NCBI GenBank assembly: GCA_023375675.1
Contig: JALQBC010000014.1
Span: 248,001 to 312,000 of the forward strand
From: Cytospora piceicola
Taxonomy: Eukaryota > Ascomycota > Sordariomycetes > Diaporthales > Cytosporaceae
Length of the DNA stretch: 64,000 nucleotides
Direction of reading: 5' to 3'
Below the pieces are notes generated by a model. The model saw only the letters and a list, made by a program, of their open reading frames with translations, was not told the DNA's origin and made no database searches. Below are positions 22,220 through 34,190 of the stretch, one piece after another; positions within the stretch are counted from its first letter, which is position 1, and every line of letters begins with the position of its first letter. The translations under genes were made by a program, and so were the position numbers.

Positions 22220-24523
22220 TTATCGCTGTCCCATGATATAATTGATGTTCACACACTTCGGCTCGAAGAGATCCGTGTCATCGCCCATCCACCACGGGCC
22301 TCGCGGCGGCATCTTGAAGCCCGGACGACCAGGTCCCGTGCCATTGTGGCCAGGAGGGGGAGGAGGCGGTCGGTGGTCATCGTCGGCTTCTGGTGCCGAA
22401 GCATATCCGCCTCCCGGCCTACCACCGGGTCTGTCTTCTGGAGGTGGGCCACGGTCTTTTCCAGGACCACCCCCTCCTCCTCCTCCTCCTCCGTGGCCAG
22501 GACCCATGTTTCCGGGTGCTATCATCGGCCACATGGGGATATAACACCGTTCGTCCCAGGCACATACCTCCTTGCACCCATAGTATTCGCTCTCCCAGCC
22601 GAGCCAGGCCGTAAGCTCGATGATGTTCTCGCGCCAGGTCCCGACTTTTCTGGCCAGCGCTGTCGCATCAACGTGTGAACTTGGCGCCTCATGACCCGTT
22701 CTTCTGCCCTCCCCCGTGACGTCCAGCCACGCCTGCTCGATGCCGAAGCCCATGGTGAGAAGCACCGAGCAGATGGTCCCGTAGACCTCCTCGACGGCCA
22801 GGCGGATGTCCTCCTCCTCGGGAGACAAAGGGACGCGCCGCTCCTCGGGCACCAGGAGCCTCGTGTATCGGTAGCGGCAGCGGGAATATGTCTCCTCGTA
22901 GAGGGCGGACTTCGTAGACCATGCGTCGTGGTCCAGGCTGTCCGGCGGGTATTCCAGGTAGGCCACCATGAACATGTGGCTCTGGCCCCTCAGGTCGGAC
23001 AGCCAGTCGTACACGGCCGTCTCGTTGCGGGCATGCGCCGGCGGGAAGGACGACAGGCCCGTGTCCATCATGGTCAGCTGGTTCGTCGTCCTCTGCACGA
23101 TCTCGGACGTCATGAGCACCCAGTCCGCGCCGGAGCAGCCGCCCCCGGGCTCGGCCAGGCTCCGGAACGCCCTCTCCGAGTCCCGCCTCATCAGCGAGGC
23201 CTCCTCGGGCGCGACGTCGCCCAGGTGGTGGTACCTCCGCCGCCGCGCGAGCCGCTTCACCGCCCCGCCCCTGTCCCCGTCCTCCCCGGGCCCCGCCCAC
23301 CGGCCCCCGGCCGTCAGGTTCAGCCCCTCCCGGTCGCGCAGCGCCCTGCCCCGGGCCTGGCCCGCGAACCGCGGCGAGTAGTAGCTCAGGACGCCGCAGC
23401 CCAGCACGCGCGCCCGCGCCTCGCCCCGGCCCGGCCCCCCGCGCGTCGAGCCGTAGTGCCACGTCGCGCTGTCGAACCAGCCCCACCCCTGCGCCCGGAG
23501 GAAGGGCTCCCGGCCGGCGTCGCGGCGCCAGTTGGGCGGCGGCGCGGGGTTGGACGGCTCCGAGTCGCGCCCCGTGCGCGTGGGCTGCGGCGGGAGGGGG
23601 TAGTACGACGGTGGCGGCTGCTGCGGCTGCGGCTGCTGTTGCTGCTGCTGGTGGGTGCCGCGCGCCCTCGAGGAGAGGTCGTCGACGTTGTCGAGCATCG
23701 CTGCTCCTGCCGTCGTGGCGCCCCTGGCTTCGTCCCCGTCCCCACTGCGCTGCTGCTCCTCCCCCTCCTCCTTCTTCTTGGGCGGCAGCAGCGGCGCAGT
23801 GACGTTGAGCCTCGACATCAACCTCAGGCTCGGGCTCGAGAAGTCACACCAGATCATCTCGAACCCGGCGTTCATCCTCACCACGCCCTCGAAGCCCCAC
23901 CCCCGGCCCCCCAGGCCGGCCTCCTCGAGCCACCCGCACAGGCCGTGCGCCCTGAGGTACTCGACCCCGAGCCCGAAGGGGGGCCCGCCCGGGGGCCCGC
24001 TCACGTTCCCAAACAGGTGCAGCATCTGCGTGTCCATCTGGGCGAAGCCCATGAGCGCCGCGCTCTCGCCGTCAAAGTAGACGGCCCTGACGGGCCGCGT
24101 GGCCTGGTACGTCAGCAGGAACGAGTGCCGGCTGGACCCCATGATGCCGTAGCTCATCTCGGGGTCGAACGCCAGCCACTCGGGGCTGGGCGGCTGCGGG
24201 TCGCGGTCCTCGGGCGAGATCAGCCCGTGGTAAAGGAGCGTGTAGGCCGGGATCTCGACGGCCGCGAGGGCCTGCCCGTTGGGGAAGATGGTGTTGCTCC
24301 ACTGGTGCAGCAGGCTGGGGACCGAGGCGAAGAGGTGCGGGAGGGGCGAGGTGAAGTCCAGGGTCCACTGCGGCGGCGGCGGCCCGTCGCCGTCGTCTCC
24401 TTGGCGGTCCGGGGCGGTGTCGTCGGGGTGGTCGACCAGAGGTCTCTGGGCTGGAGGAGACCCGGCGGTGACGACTCGGGATAGCGAGGCCACGGCGGGC
24501 AACAAGGCGAGCCAGAACATCAT
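22220..24523 (-). CDS. Uncharacterised secretory-pathway protein conserved in ascomycetes
   Basis: Single exon, 767 aa. A signal peptide is clear: a Leu/Ala-rich core ending VVTAG within the first 21 residues. The ordered part contains EMSYGIMGSSRHS, RAVYFDGESAALMG, MDTQMLHLFGNVSG and RMNAGFEMIWCDFSS. Later come SHMFMVAYLEYPP, YSRCRYRYTRLL and TICSVLLTMGFGIE. Asn-X-Ser/Thr sequons and paired cysteines fit a lumenal or extracellular protein. The middle (about 255-345) is low complexity with poly-Gln/Pro. The C-terminus is Gly/Pro-rich with nine glycines and then ends KCVNINYIMGQR. I recognise the conserved blocks from fungal hypothetical proteins but know no function. Very high GC produces long antisense ORFs here. 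Confidence 0.8.
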   Translation of the reverse strand: MMFWLALLPAVASLSRVVTAGSPPAQRPLVDHPDDTAPDRQGDDGDGPPPPQWTLDFTSPLPHLFASVPSLLHQWSNTIFPNGQALAAVEIPAYTLLYHGLISPEDRDPQPPSPEWLAFDPEMSYGIMGSSRHSFLLTYQATRPVRAVYFDGESAALMGFAQMDTQMLHLFGNVSGPPGGPPFGLGVEYLRAHGLCGWLEEAGLGGRGWGFEGVVRMNAGFEMIWCDFSSPSLRLMSRLNVTAPLLPPKKKEEGEEQQRSGDGDEARGATTAGAAMLDNVDDLSSRARGTHQQQQQQPQPQQPPPSYYPLPPQPTRTGRDSEPSNPAPPPNWRRDAGREPFLRAQGWGWFDSATWHYGSTRGGPGRGEARARVLGCGVLSYYSPRFAGQARGRALRDREGLNLTAGGRWAGPGEDGDRGGAVKRLARRRRYHHLGDVAPEEASLMRRDSERAFRSLAEPGGGCSGADWVLMTSEIVQRTTNQLTMMDTGLSSFPPAHARNETAVYDWLSDLRGQSHMFMVAYLEYPPDSLDHDAWSTKSALYEETYSRCRYRYTRLLVPEERRVPLSPEEEDIRLAVEEVYGTICSVLLTMGFGIEQAWLDVTGEGRRTGHEAPSSHVDATALARKVGTWRENIIELTAWLGWESEYYGCKEVCAWDERCYIPMWPMIAPGNMGPGHGGGGGGGGGPGKDRGPPPEDRPGGRPGGGYASAPEADDDHRPPPPPPGHNGTGPGRPGFKMPPRGPWWMGDDTDLFEPKCVNINYIMGQR

Positions 24524-25284
24524 GGCTTCAACACTGGCTGTTTACCACCGTCCATAATCCGGAGTAAATGGTTCATGAGAGAGAGAGAGAAAAAAAGGAA
24601 AGAAAAAAAAAAAAAAAAAAAAAGAAGGGGGGTTGACCAAAAGAGGTTTCCTCTCTGTCGTGATGTTTGCAGTGTGGTGGCGATCTCGAGCAGGCTTATC
24701 GGAAGGGCGTACACAGTATGCAGCTGTCGCACGCGGATAACGGATGATACGCGCGTTCCCTGGGTTTTGCCCCCACGCAAGTCCGGGGAGTTACATTCGT
24801 ATACAAAGGCAGAAAGGCGGGCATTTGCAGCAGCTACTGCATATTAGTAGTACCTGGCTAATCTATGTTGGCGAATATATGCGGCAAATTTACCAAGCGC
24901 AAGTGTTCGAAGACCCTTACAGCTGACTGCACTTCAGTGCCTACTCAATGTTCATCAGGCTAATGTTCGACGAAAAAGGAATAGCTATGATCAATCGATA
25001 TTCGTTCAGTTGGCCTCTGGTGTTCTAAACACCATCGAGACTTTAGCCACCTCTGTCGTTCCCCTGAGAGATGGAGCAAAGGATATAAGACAGCCTCCTG
25101 TACTCTGTGTGTACACCGCTAAACGCCGGCCACAAACGCCAGAAGTTCAAAACACCACCCTTTCTGTAGCCATAGGAAACAAATGAGCCTTCCTCGTAAC
25201 AATAAAGCAATCCTGCGATCGCAAGCGAAGCAACAACAAAAACACACTGTGTTCACACCGTGCCGCATCTCTCAGCCCCAACAC
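24524..25284. other. Intergenic region with long poly-A tract
   Basis: A GA-repeat followed by about 20 consecutive A residues (24578-24624) lies just upstream of the secreted-protein gene, on its promoter side. The rest, up to the 3' end of the BRCT gene, shows no gene. Confidence 0.6.
24576..24624. repeat. GA/poly-A simple repeat
   Basis: GAGAGAGAGAG is followed by A-rich DNA including a homopolymer of about 20 A. It reads as a T/CT tract on the strand of the minus-strand gene that starts at 24523. Confidence 0.8.
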
Positions 25285-28200
25285 TCAATTCCACTCCTTC
25301 CAACTCTTGGCCAGCGGACTCGACACCTTAGGTGCGAACGCAAGGCTCTTCCTCCGCGCATCCATCAGTCGTCTCGCCACGCTCTCGTCCTTGCTGTGGC
25401 CCAAGATCCCTGCGCCCAGGTCCTCATACATGTGCTGAGTCTTTGGTGGGCAGGTCCTCTGAACGAGCTGCTCGCGCGACAGGTCCTCGTCATCACCGTC
25501 GGCCCCCATCATAGGCGAGTTCATTTCCGGCGTCATCTCCATGGCGAAGCGGTGGATGGCCTCCGGTGCGGGTGTCTTAGGCACAGGCGTCAGCGGTGCA
25601 GAGTTGAGCCAGTCTTGCTCGTAGTTGAAGTCCCCGTCGTTATCATGGTCTTCGTCATCGCCTGGTTCCTGGTCGTCGGGAGAGTGCATCCACATAGTAC
25701 TGTCGCGGCGGTTGGCGGGCGCAGGCGTAGTAGGCGCTGCTTGGCTTTGCCGCGAGGAGGTTCTGCGGGACGCCGGCTCTGATACCACAGTGCCGTTGAC
25801 ATTTGCCAATGTCCTGGGTTCCATGGATTTTCTGCGGCGAGCCCCGCCACGAGGGACAAGCGAGGTATCGATGTAGTAAGGGCCTTCATCAAGCCACTCA
25901 TTCTCCCGCTCACAGCTGGAAAATAACGTTAGCATAAGGACCAAATTGTACGAAAGGCACGAAAAGACTCACTCTAGTACCCAGCCGACACCAACACATT
26001 GCACAACACCACCAGTCTCGCGGACCCTCTCCATCGTGCGCTTACCCCCGTCCTTGTACACTACATGTGTAATGCCGATCTTGGAAGACGCGTCATCATC
26101 ATTAGGGTTCCAGGTCCAGTACTTGATGCATCGCGCACCCATCTGGGTGAGCAACTCAACAAATATGGCGCTGGCATCAGCACCCTCCATGGTGTGCACG
26201 TCGACGAAAACGACTGCGCCACGGAGAAGCGCGGAGTCAGCTTCACGGCGCGGAGTTTGTGCCGGACTGGGACTGCCCGCATCCGGCCAGTTCTCGGACT
26301 TGGTGGGAGTAACAGGAGGCAGCGATCCCGCTCGCGAGCGAGAGTCCTCCTCCTCCTCCTCCACAGCTTCCTCGAATGCAGCCTCCACAGGCTTCTTGTG
26401 GGAAGGCGAGTAGGAAATGACGGTCGCGCTCCTAGTCAGACCGTGAGTTGGCCTCGTCTCCGGGATGCGAGATGTGCTGTGTCGGCGCTTCTTCAGCAAG
26501 GGCTGTGGTGGCGGAGTGGACTCGTCCGCCGACTTGAGAGGTATCTTGGATACGGTATGGAATTCGCGTGTGGTATATCTCTGGGGCGTAACAGGGGGAA
26601 TAGGGGTGCCGCCCTGAGCGTTTGCATCAGGCACCTCGTTCTCATCGCCGTATTCCTGGCTGGCTTCAGACATAGAGTCCGAGTTCTGGTCAAGGTTGCG
26701 CATCGAATCGATCTGTTCAGGTGACATCACGGACATCTCGTTCGACTCGGCGACAAGGTCGAAATCCTCATCCGTAAGGGATATATCCTCCAATACGGGC
26801 TCCTTAATCTCCGGGATTTCAGATGAAGGCCCAGAGTCATTGCCGGAATCGTTGGCCGCCGCATCAGGCCAAGAAGCCATCTCGGCCTCGAAAAGATCAT
26901 CTCCCATTGGTGAGTCTTGCGACGCAGCTGTCACCTCGCCCGAGCCCGTAGAGTTCTCGGCCTTTGGAGTCGCTGCCTTGACCTCAATATTCAACGGGCT
27001 GCGAGTCTGCCACGAGTCAAAGCGCTGAGCCAGGGGCGTAAAGCCAAGACCAGACGTCCGGGGTTTCATAACACTGCCCCTCATGTGCTTCACCGGCGAG
27101 GTAGACTGGGGTGTCATCACCGTTGTGAGCTCACCCTCAGACTCTGAATAGCTCTGATCAAACGAAACCTGGTCCTTCTCTCGAAGGCCAAACATGCTCA
27201 AGGCTTGCTGGGGAGGTGAGTTGGGCGGCGTAGTGCTGATGCTGCCGGCAACAGTGTTTTCCGCATCCTGCTCTGGCTCATCCACTACCATTGGCTCACC
27301 GTCATCTGCAATGACGTCCACCTGCTCGTGCTCATCTTCAAGCACAAACGTGTCATGGTCGTCCTCTTCCTCCATGGATTGGTGGACGAGGGACGTGTCC
27401 TGGACCAGAGCAGCGTCTGCTTCATGAGGCAGAACTGCGGAAATGCGTCCGTTGGATTCTGCCTCATCCAAATCGGCAGTGTCTTCACCGTCCTTGGCCT
27501 CCTCTTCCTTGTCAGGCTCGGTTTCTGCGTCACTTGCTTCTGATTCCTCGCCTTCCTCGGCCGGAGAAGTTGTGACTGGCTTTGGAGTAGGAGACTGGGC
27601 AACAGCCTCCAGCTCAGGCAACTTGGCTGACTTCATGGGCGAGAAGAGGCGCCTGGCTGGCGACTGGAACAGAGATTGTTTGAAGGGAGACGCACTATCC
27701 TGATCGTGCCGAATAGATGAGCCGAAGTCAATAGGCTTGATGGATACAGGACACCGCTTTGCCGGCGACTGCATCAGAGGCGCCTTGGACGGTGACACGC
27801 CCTTCTGGGAGGACTCCTTGGCTGCCGAAAAGCCCAACTGCAGTCCCTCTATCCTCTTAGCTGGAGACTTCATGGAGTCCTTGAAAGGCGGAGGCGGAGG
27901 TCGTCGAACGGGACTACCGAGGATGATTGTAGACTCCGGGGGAGGCAAGTCCGTCGTCTCCTCATCTGCGGGCTCTACTTCCTCCTTGGTTTCAACTGGA
28001 GGCTTCATGATCACAGGTGGTTTCATAGGATTTCTGTGCAAGGGCCTTGCCGGTGTTCTGTCCATAGCCAGCTCATCCTCGGACTCCACATCCTGATCCC
28101 TGATCGCCGACAACTGTGTAACCTTCTTAGGGCTGAGTGGCTTCGATGCCTTGTCGTCGGCCTCCTTTGTGTTCTGCTTCGTTTGCCCTTTCGCGCTCTT

Positions 28201-28950
28201 CTTGGTGGTAGTCGGTTTGGCGGCACGGCCAGCCGCGACAGGCTTTCGGACAGGCTTTGCTCGCATGCCAGCGGTGGTGACGACGGCAGGCTTTGTTATG
28301 GGGGTCTTTGCCTTGGGACCGGTAAGTGGAAGCACATTTTCCTTGTCAGGTTCCGCGAACGTAACTGTCTTGACGGGCTTGGAGGCTGGCGCCTTTGCAG
28401 ATTTGGTAGAGCCTACGGGCCTGCCACGAGTTGGCTTCTTGACCGACTCTGGTGCGAGATCGTCCGCGTCCTCGTCATGGTCGACCTTTGCCCTCTTGGC
28501 CCGTGTGCGAGTAGGCTTGGCTGGTTCCTCCTGTACGGGCTCCGCTACAGGCTTCTTTGGTGGCCGACCGCGGGTGGCGCGAGGTGCAGCTGGTGCTGGT
28601 GTGGGCGTAGGCTTGGAGTCGATGATCTTCTTGGGCCGGCCAGGACCTCGAGTAGCCCGGGCAGCAGTACTCGAAGCAACTGGCGGCGGCTTGGCGGGTG
28701 CCTCGGCCTCGCTGTCGTCTTCATGGTCGTCCGGACGCGTCTTACGCTTGGTCGATGTCCTTGTAGATGAGGCGGCAGCTGTGGAGGAGCTCGTGGTGGG
28801 GCCAGCGGCAGTACGGGTGGTTTTCGTCTTGGTAACAGCAGTAGCTGTCTTTCTTGCTGCAGAGGACGCGGTGCCTGCTGTAGCGGTAGAGGCCCTTCCA
28901 GCTGCCCTTGCTCGGGTCAACCGCTTAGGCGGTTCTGCTTGTGGATCCAT
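25285..28950 (-). CDS. AT-hook and BRCT domain nuclear protein
   Basis: Exons 28950-25973 and 25915-25285, 1,202 aa; the 57-bp intron splits the Asp codon in GWVLDCERENEW, which completes a BRCT domain. The Lys/Ala/Thr-rich N-terminus has three AT-hook cores: GPGRPKK (about 102-108), TRGRPPKK (126-133) and TRGRPVG (174-180). The centre is long, acidic and disordered, with repeated CDK-type sites (KSPAKR, QSPAKR, QSPARR, FSPMKS, TSPVKH). A single BRCT domain lies at about 890-1008 (LRGAVVFVDVHTMEG...ITHVVYKDGGKRTME...). A Ser/Pro-rich tail follows. This suggests a chromatin-bound, cell-cycle-phosphorylated DNA-damage or chromosome-structure factor. I cannot tie it to a named yeast protein. The ATG at 28950 sits in CAACATGG; an upstream ATG at 29163 is less likely. 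Confidence 0.88.
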
Positions 28951-29855
28951 GTTGACTGGTTGCAGGACCTTTTCTTGGTGGGAATGGAGTTGGGTTAGTA
29001 AGGATTTACACACAGTAAGAAAAGTCAAACATAAAGCACATTGCACTGAAATCAAATGCAATGCGCAGAAAAAAGGGCAGATGATCCTTTGAGAGGAAAA
29101 AAGGTGTGGCGCTTTTTGTTGACAGGCCAATGTTGCAAGTGAAGTTGCAGTGTTGACGGTCAAGTGTGGAATTTTGTGGGGTACGCACAGGGAAAGTGGG
29201 TCACCACCATGTGCAGTGATTGTTGTCTAGGCAACAACGTCCGCCCACAGCTTATCTTGCTGATGACCTCACTGACCCCTTTCCTACTTATTGGCTTCGT
29301 GCCCTCTACTGTGAATGGATACACCACCCAGGTCGCAAGTTAAACTGCCTAGGTACTATTGGGTTGAGATCGTGGAGTATATCAAGCAACTGATTTTAAA
29401 TCATTGCCTCCCTGGGCATTGCATCTACCATTTGGAGCGACTGACACAACAAATCTTTTGGGAGGTGCCTACCGACAATTCCTAGGGTTAGCAGAGCGTA
29501 CCCCCCCCCCCAAAAGCGCCCATTCCGGATGCCGAACCCTCGCAGTGGCAGGCAAAAACCACTTTACGCGTCTTGTCACCACACGGAATCGACAGTGATC
29601 CCGTGCTTTCCGCCACCTTGTGGTGGTTGATGACTGATTCCTTTTCTACATGATTCTGGAAGTCGATGGCCTTCTATTTCCTTTGTTTTGATTTGGTCTG
29701 TAATGCTATATCCGGGAGACACATTTTGCGTGCTTGATTCCCTTTTTTCCCTTACGTCGCATATCGACCGTACATAGCACCCGAGTCTGTGGTGTCGCGC
29801 ACCCACCCGTCTCTGCCAGTAGCTTGGGTACGATCGCAGTCGCACAGTCGTCACA
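28951..29855. promoter_or_regulatory. Shared divergent promoter region, BRCT gene / wss1
   Basis: A 905-bp interval between two head-to-head genes with genome-maintenance roles. It includes a CCTAGGTA-like site at about 29347 and a C10 homopolymer near 29502. Co-regulation is possible but not shown by any motif I can name. Confidence 0.5.
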
Positions 29856-31408
29856 ATGGCTGACCGAAGCGAATATGATGCACTGGTGTTGTCCTACACC
29901 CACTTGAAGAGTCTCCCGCGGCAGGATGATGCCCTGCACACTCTCAAGAAGGTCGCGTCGGTGGTGAAGCCCATAATGAGGGCAAGAGGCTGGAAGGTGT
30001 CGGAACTCGCCGAGTTCTACCCTGACCAGCATAACCTGCTTGGTGAGCCTTGGGCTTGTATTTCCGGCATTGATTTGGTTTATACTAACGATCTGGGTCA
30101 ACAGGTTTGAACGTCAACAGAGGCCAGAAGATCCTCTTGCGGCTTCGTTATCCCGGCGACCGGACCCAATTTCTGCCCATCGAGGAAGTGACCGACACGA
30201 TGCTCCACGAACTCTGCCATATTATCCACGGGCCACACGATGCCAAGTTTCACGCACTATGGGACCAGCTACGCGACGAGCACGAGGGGCTGGTTATGAA
30301 GGGCTACACTGGCGAAGGCTTCCTCAGCAAGGGCCACAAGCTCGGGGGCGGCAATAGGGTGCCCATGCGTGAGGCGAGACGGCTTGCTCGTGCAGCTGCC
30401 GAGCAGCGGGTCCAACAAGCCGAGCGAACAAGAGGGTCTGGCCAGCGGCTGGGTGGTGCACCGATACATCGAGGCCAAGACATCCGGAAAGTCATCGTAG
30501 ATGCCGTTGAGCGGAGAAACAGGGCCGACAGAGGTTGTGGAAGCACAAACTTTACCGACAGGGAAATACAAACCATCTCCGATACGGCGACCAAGAACGG
30601 TTTCAGGACGCAAGCCGAGGAAGACGCGGCGAATGAGGCTGCCATTGCTCAGGCACTGTGGGAGCTCGTGCAAGAGGATGAGAAGAAGAAGTATGGCAAT
30701 GACTATGTGTTGCCAAGCGCTGAGTTTCCAGGAGGCAACGGCGGTGGCACGTTCACTCCAAGTTCTTCTGGGCCACAAAGCTCAGACACGCCGCCTCCAG
30801 TGCCAGAATGGTCGAGACCTAGCGGTCCTACAAAAGCGAGGGCATCTGCGTCTCAGACGACAACCGAGTCGGCACCGTCCGTACCCCCTAAGCCTACACG
30901 TCCGGATCCCACGCCCGACCCATCGGTATCTTTGGCAGCAAATGGCTGGACATGTGAAGTATGTACACTGCACAACCCGCCAACTTGCCAGAGCTGCGAT
31001 GCGTGTGGGACCGACAGACGTAGGTCAAAGCCAATGCCCAGCCCGTCTTCTGCGCCTGCCCAGGCGGATGGATGGAGCTGCGAAATATGTACGCTCCACA
31101 ACGCGTCGAGTCACTCACGTTGCGATGCATGTGGCACCGAGAGATCCGGGAGCGTGTCCGGGCGGCTGGCAGAAGATGAGAGGAAGGAGAGGGCTGCAAA
31201 GCGAGCACGTACTACCCCAGCGAGAGGTGTGGACCTGACCCATGCGAGGATGGTCTCGTTCAGGAACAGCACCAGCGGAGCAAGTGCCAAGCCTCCTGCT
31301 GCGCCCACTGGCCCGGCAGTCTGGCAATGCTCACGATGCGGGAATGTAGTCGAAAGGCAGTGGTGGAGCTGCAGCCAGTGCGGGAATGTGAAGGAAAGCT
31401 CCAAGTGA
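29856..31408 (+). CDS. wss1: Wss1/SPRTN-like DNA-dependent metalloprotease (WLM domain)
   Basis: Exons 29856-30042 and 30105-31408, 496 aa; the 62-bp intron has a TACTAAC branch site. Wss1 cleaves proteins crosslinked to DNA and works with Cdc48 and SUMO. The WLM domain fills roughly residues 1-190 and carries HELCHIIHGPHD. That motif supplies zinc ligands H97, H101 and H107 and catalytic E98; GHKLGGG follows. The C-terminal half has three RanBP2-type zinc fingers, each C-x2-C-x10-C-x2-C. Two are near copies (WTCEVCTLHN..., WSCEICTLHN...) and the third is WQCSRCGN.... A basic patch (KRAR) precedes the last finger. Three fingers is more than yeast Wss1 is known for, which I note with moderate certainty. 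Confidence 0.93.
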
Positions 31409-33156
31409 GGATGAGTATGTCACAAATATGATTGCAACGAACGTCACGATAGCATATGGAGCGAGCAGCTTTTGGTTTGCTGCATGGGAAACTGGCAGCA
31501 TGATAGCTTGCCAGCTTCCAGTAGACAGCTTGAGGGGAAGGTATCTGATCAGTCAACTGCACCGAGGTAATTTGTAGGAGATCCATAGATTTTCTGCTTA
31601 TCATATCTTGAACGCTTCTCTCCAAACACACCAGCCGTATATTCGGTTATGTCAGCACTTGGTGACGTCATACCAGAGCAGGGGCAGCTGACGGGATGGC
31701 ATTTCCCAACATCTTCGATCAAGAACAAGAACTCGATGGCGCATATTTTCCCGCAGCGGACCCCACCTCATACATACCTAGGACTGCTAGGTAGCTGGTA
31801 GTGTAGTAATACCAGTTGACTGCAACAGTCGTAGCACTTTGTCACAGCATGTATGTACGCTAAAAGTACTCGTGGATCTTGCAGCAACGTGATTGAGGCT
31901 GCAGTCGTTACCTTATTAGGCCAGTACCGTATTTCGTGCCATCTTGGCAGGAGATCGCCGATTTGCAGATGCTACCCTGTTTCGGGAGTTGCAACAACTG
32001 CGAATTATGCGTAGTACACAGCCAGACAGCCAGACTTATTACTGACAGCGCGTTCTGGCACGCATGGCAGTCTGGAGAAGCGCCTTACTGTACTTCGTTA
32101 CGATGTAAGCCTGATGAAGGTACCATACCCGAACACTTGCATACGTAGCTGCATAGCTGCATGCATAGGTACCTAGATCATCTATGCGGAAACGCGGAAG
32201 CAGCGGTCAAGTGCTGCCCAACACGAACAATCCAATCCGGCAGTCCGGATAGCGAACGACTTTTACCTCCTCCTTCTCCTCCTCCTCCTCCTTCTGCTTC
32301 TCCCTCTTTTTCGTCTCCTGACCTTGTTAAATCCCGTCAGGCCCGTTATTGGTGGGCATCAAAAGGTTGTTGTGCTCATGTCCAGTCTATACGATGCCAG
32401 GGTGTTCGATGCCGAGGAACAAAACACATGGGCGGAGCAGATCGAGCTCCACGCACTGAGTCGCTGGGTACATAAGCAACCATTTTGCAGTACTATAGTC
32501 TGCCCAGTGACTTACAAGATGGTGCGTAACAGCCAAGAGTGTCTAGGTCACGGCATCTTCCTACAACAGGGCTGATAAACTTTTTGGGAGTTCCAGGTTG
32601 CCCCCAACCAACCTCAGGGCCCACACGAGTCTGGCCCGCTGGACCCTTAATGCTCCATAACTGCCAGGTGCTGCCCTTGTTCGACACAAAATCGCCGGCA
32701 GTGCATGTGAGTGCCACTCAGGCACTTTCTGCCACTGAGGTGCAACGCTTTCTGCAGTGCCCCACCGCGGACGCGGGCATGTCATTGTCGTACGACCAGC
32801 CCAGATACTCACGAGCATGACACGATTCATTGGCCTGCTTCTAGTTGGGTTGCCCATCGAGGTTTTAGCCCTCTCTTTGATGTCGGGGATACCCTGTCAT
32901 CGTCACTACCCTAGAGCTTGCTTCCGACATGCCCTGCGGGAAATAAAAATCGAAAATTAAAGAGTGTGTTACCATGTGTCTTTCACTCTCCTAGGTCATG
33001 GGTCATGTCACGGCGGAGCAACCATCGGTACTGGATTGTAATTGCAATCAGGGTTCCAGTGACGTGGATGAGGCTGAAAAAAAATATATCCCGGGGCAGC
33101 AGGTGGCAGGGCTGCCAGCAGTACCGGTACCAGAGGGAACAGGGTTGGGGGAGGAT

Positions 33157-33172
33157 GATTACCTAGGTAATC
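33157..33172. repeat. 16-bp perfect palindrome GATTACCTAGGTAATC
   Basis: Perfect inverted repeat around the CCTAGG core, and one of the longest perfect copies of the dispersed palindrome. More copies follow at 33225-33315. Confidence 0.8.
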
Positions 33173-33261
33173 TTACGGGGTTACATACGGTGCACGTATA
33201 GTCCCCTAGGAAGGCGTGTGAACAGATACCTAGGTTGTCTGGTAGTGTAGGTATCCGTTCT

Positions 33262-33316
33262 TTATTACCTAGGTACCTAAGTAGGTATCGGGGTATCTAC
33301 CTACTTAGGTATCCAG
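33262..33316. repeat. Cluster of TACCTAGGTA palindromes
   Basis: TTACCTAGGTACCTAAGTAGGTA and TACCTACTTAGGTA-type units follow each other within 55 bp and can fold back on one another. Confidence 0.7.
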
Positions 33317-34172
33317 ATATTGCCGACCTTTCCGGGATACCACAGTTACACAGGTAGTTAGACGACGCATGACCTCGATGGTGACAAGCTTTCACTTGCT
33401 GACGGCTCATTCATCGAGTAACGTATGTACTGTCGGTACTCCAAGAATCGGGGTTTTTGATGATGAACTTCATGATGATGGGGTTTAATGGTATTGTAGA
33501 TGGTAGATGACGCAATCTGCTTTCTTTCTTCACCCTCCCAAGTTCCACCTCTCGCAGAACAACAACACTGACACCCATAAATCCATAATAAACATCACCA
33601 GGCAGACCAGCACAGCACTTTTAGTCACCGCTCAAGCCCAAGGGGGGCCCTAACTGTGCTCCGTACTTGGGTGTTCGCAAAAGCCCAAATGGCCGTGCCC
33701 GGACCGTCCGACGGTAATTTGACTCTACCATAGTATGTACCACAGTATGTAGTTCTAGAGACTTTAATTTTCGCCAGTCCGCCGGGCCGTCTTCTGGCCG
33801 TCTTGTGGCCATACTGCCGTGCTGCTTAAGGACAGAAATATAGTAGGGGGGGGGGGCGCTGGGAGAATGTTCTAACATTCATTCGTACCTAGGTATCTAC
33901 CTAGGTATTTACCCAAGTATCTGCCTTATGTATTCTCACCTCACCGTATTGGAGAGGTCTCTTTGTCTGTCTCGGGAACTATACATCCACCTAGATAATC
34001 TTTAATTTTCCGCAGCTGGGAACGGACTGGAATCACCTCACTTACAAAGTTAGGCATAGAGAGACATTTACCCTTTTTTTTCTTCTTCTTCATATTATTC
34101 AATCAAGCAGCTCCTCAGCCTCTCCAAGGTCACCCCCTACACATACACACGGGTTGTCCTCTTGGCCGGGGC

Positions 34173-34190
34173 TACCTAGGTACCTAGGTA
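34173..34190. repeat. 18-bp double palindrome TACCTAGGTACCTAGGTA
   Basis: Two TACCTAGGTA units overlap by two bases to form an 18-bp perfect palindrome, in the leader region of the histidine kinase gene. Confidence 0.8.

Noticed and set aside
22691..24484. 597-codon plus-strand ORF opposite the secreted-protein gene
   Set aside because: Arg/Pro/Gly-rich shadow of a very GC-rich gene; the minus frame has the signal peptide and conserved blocks.
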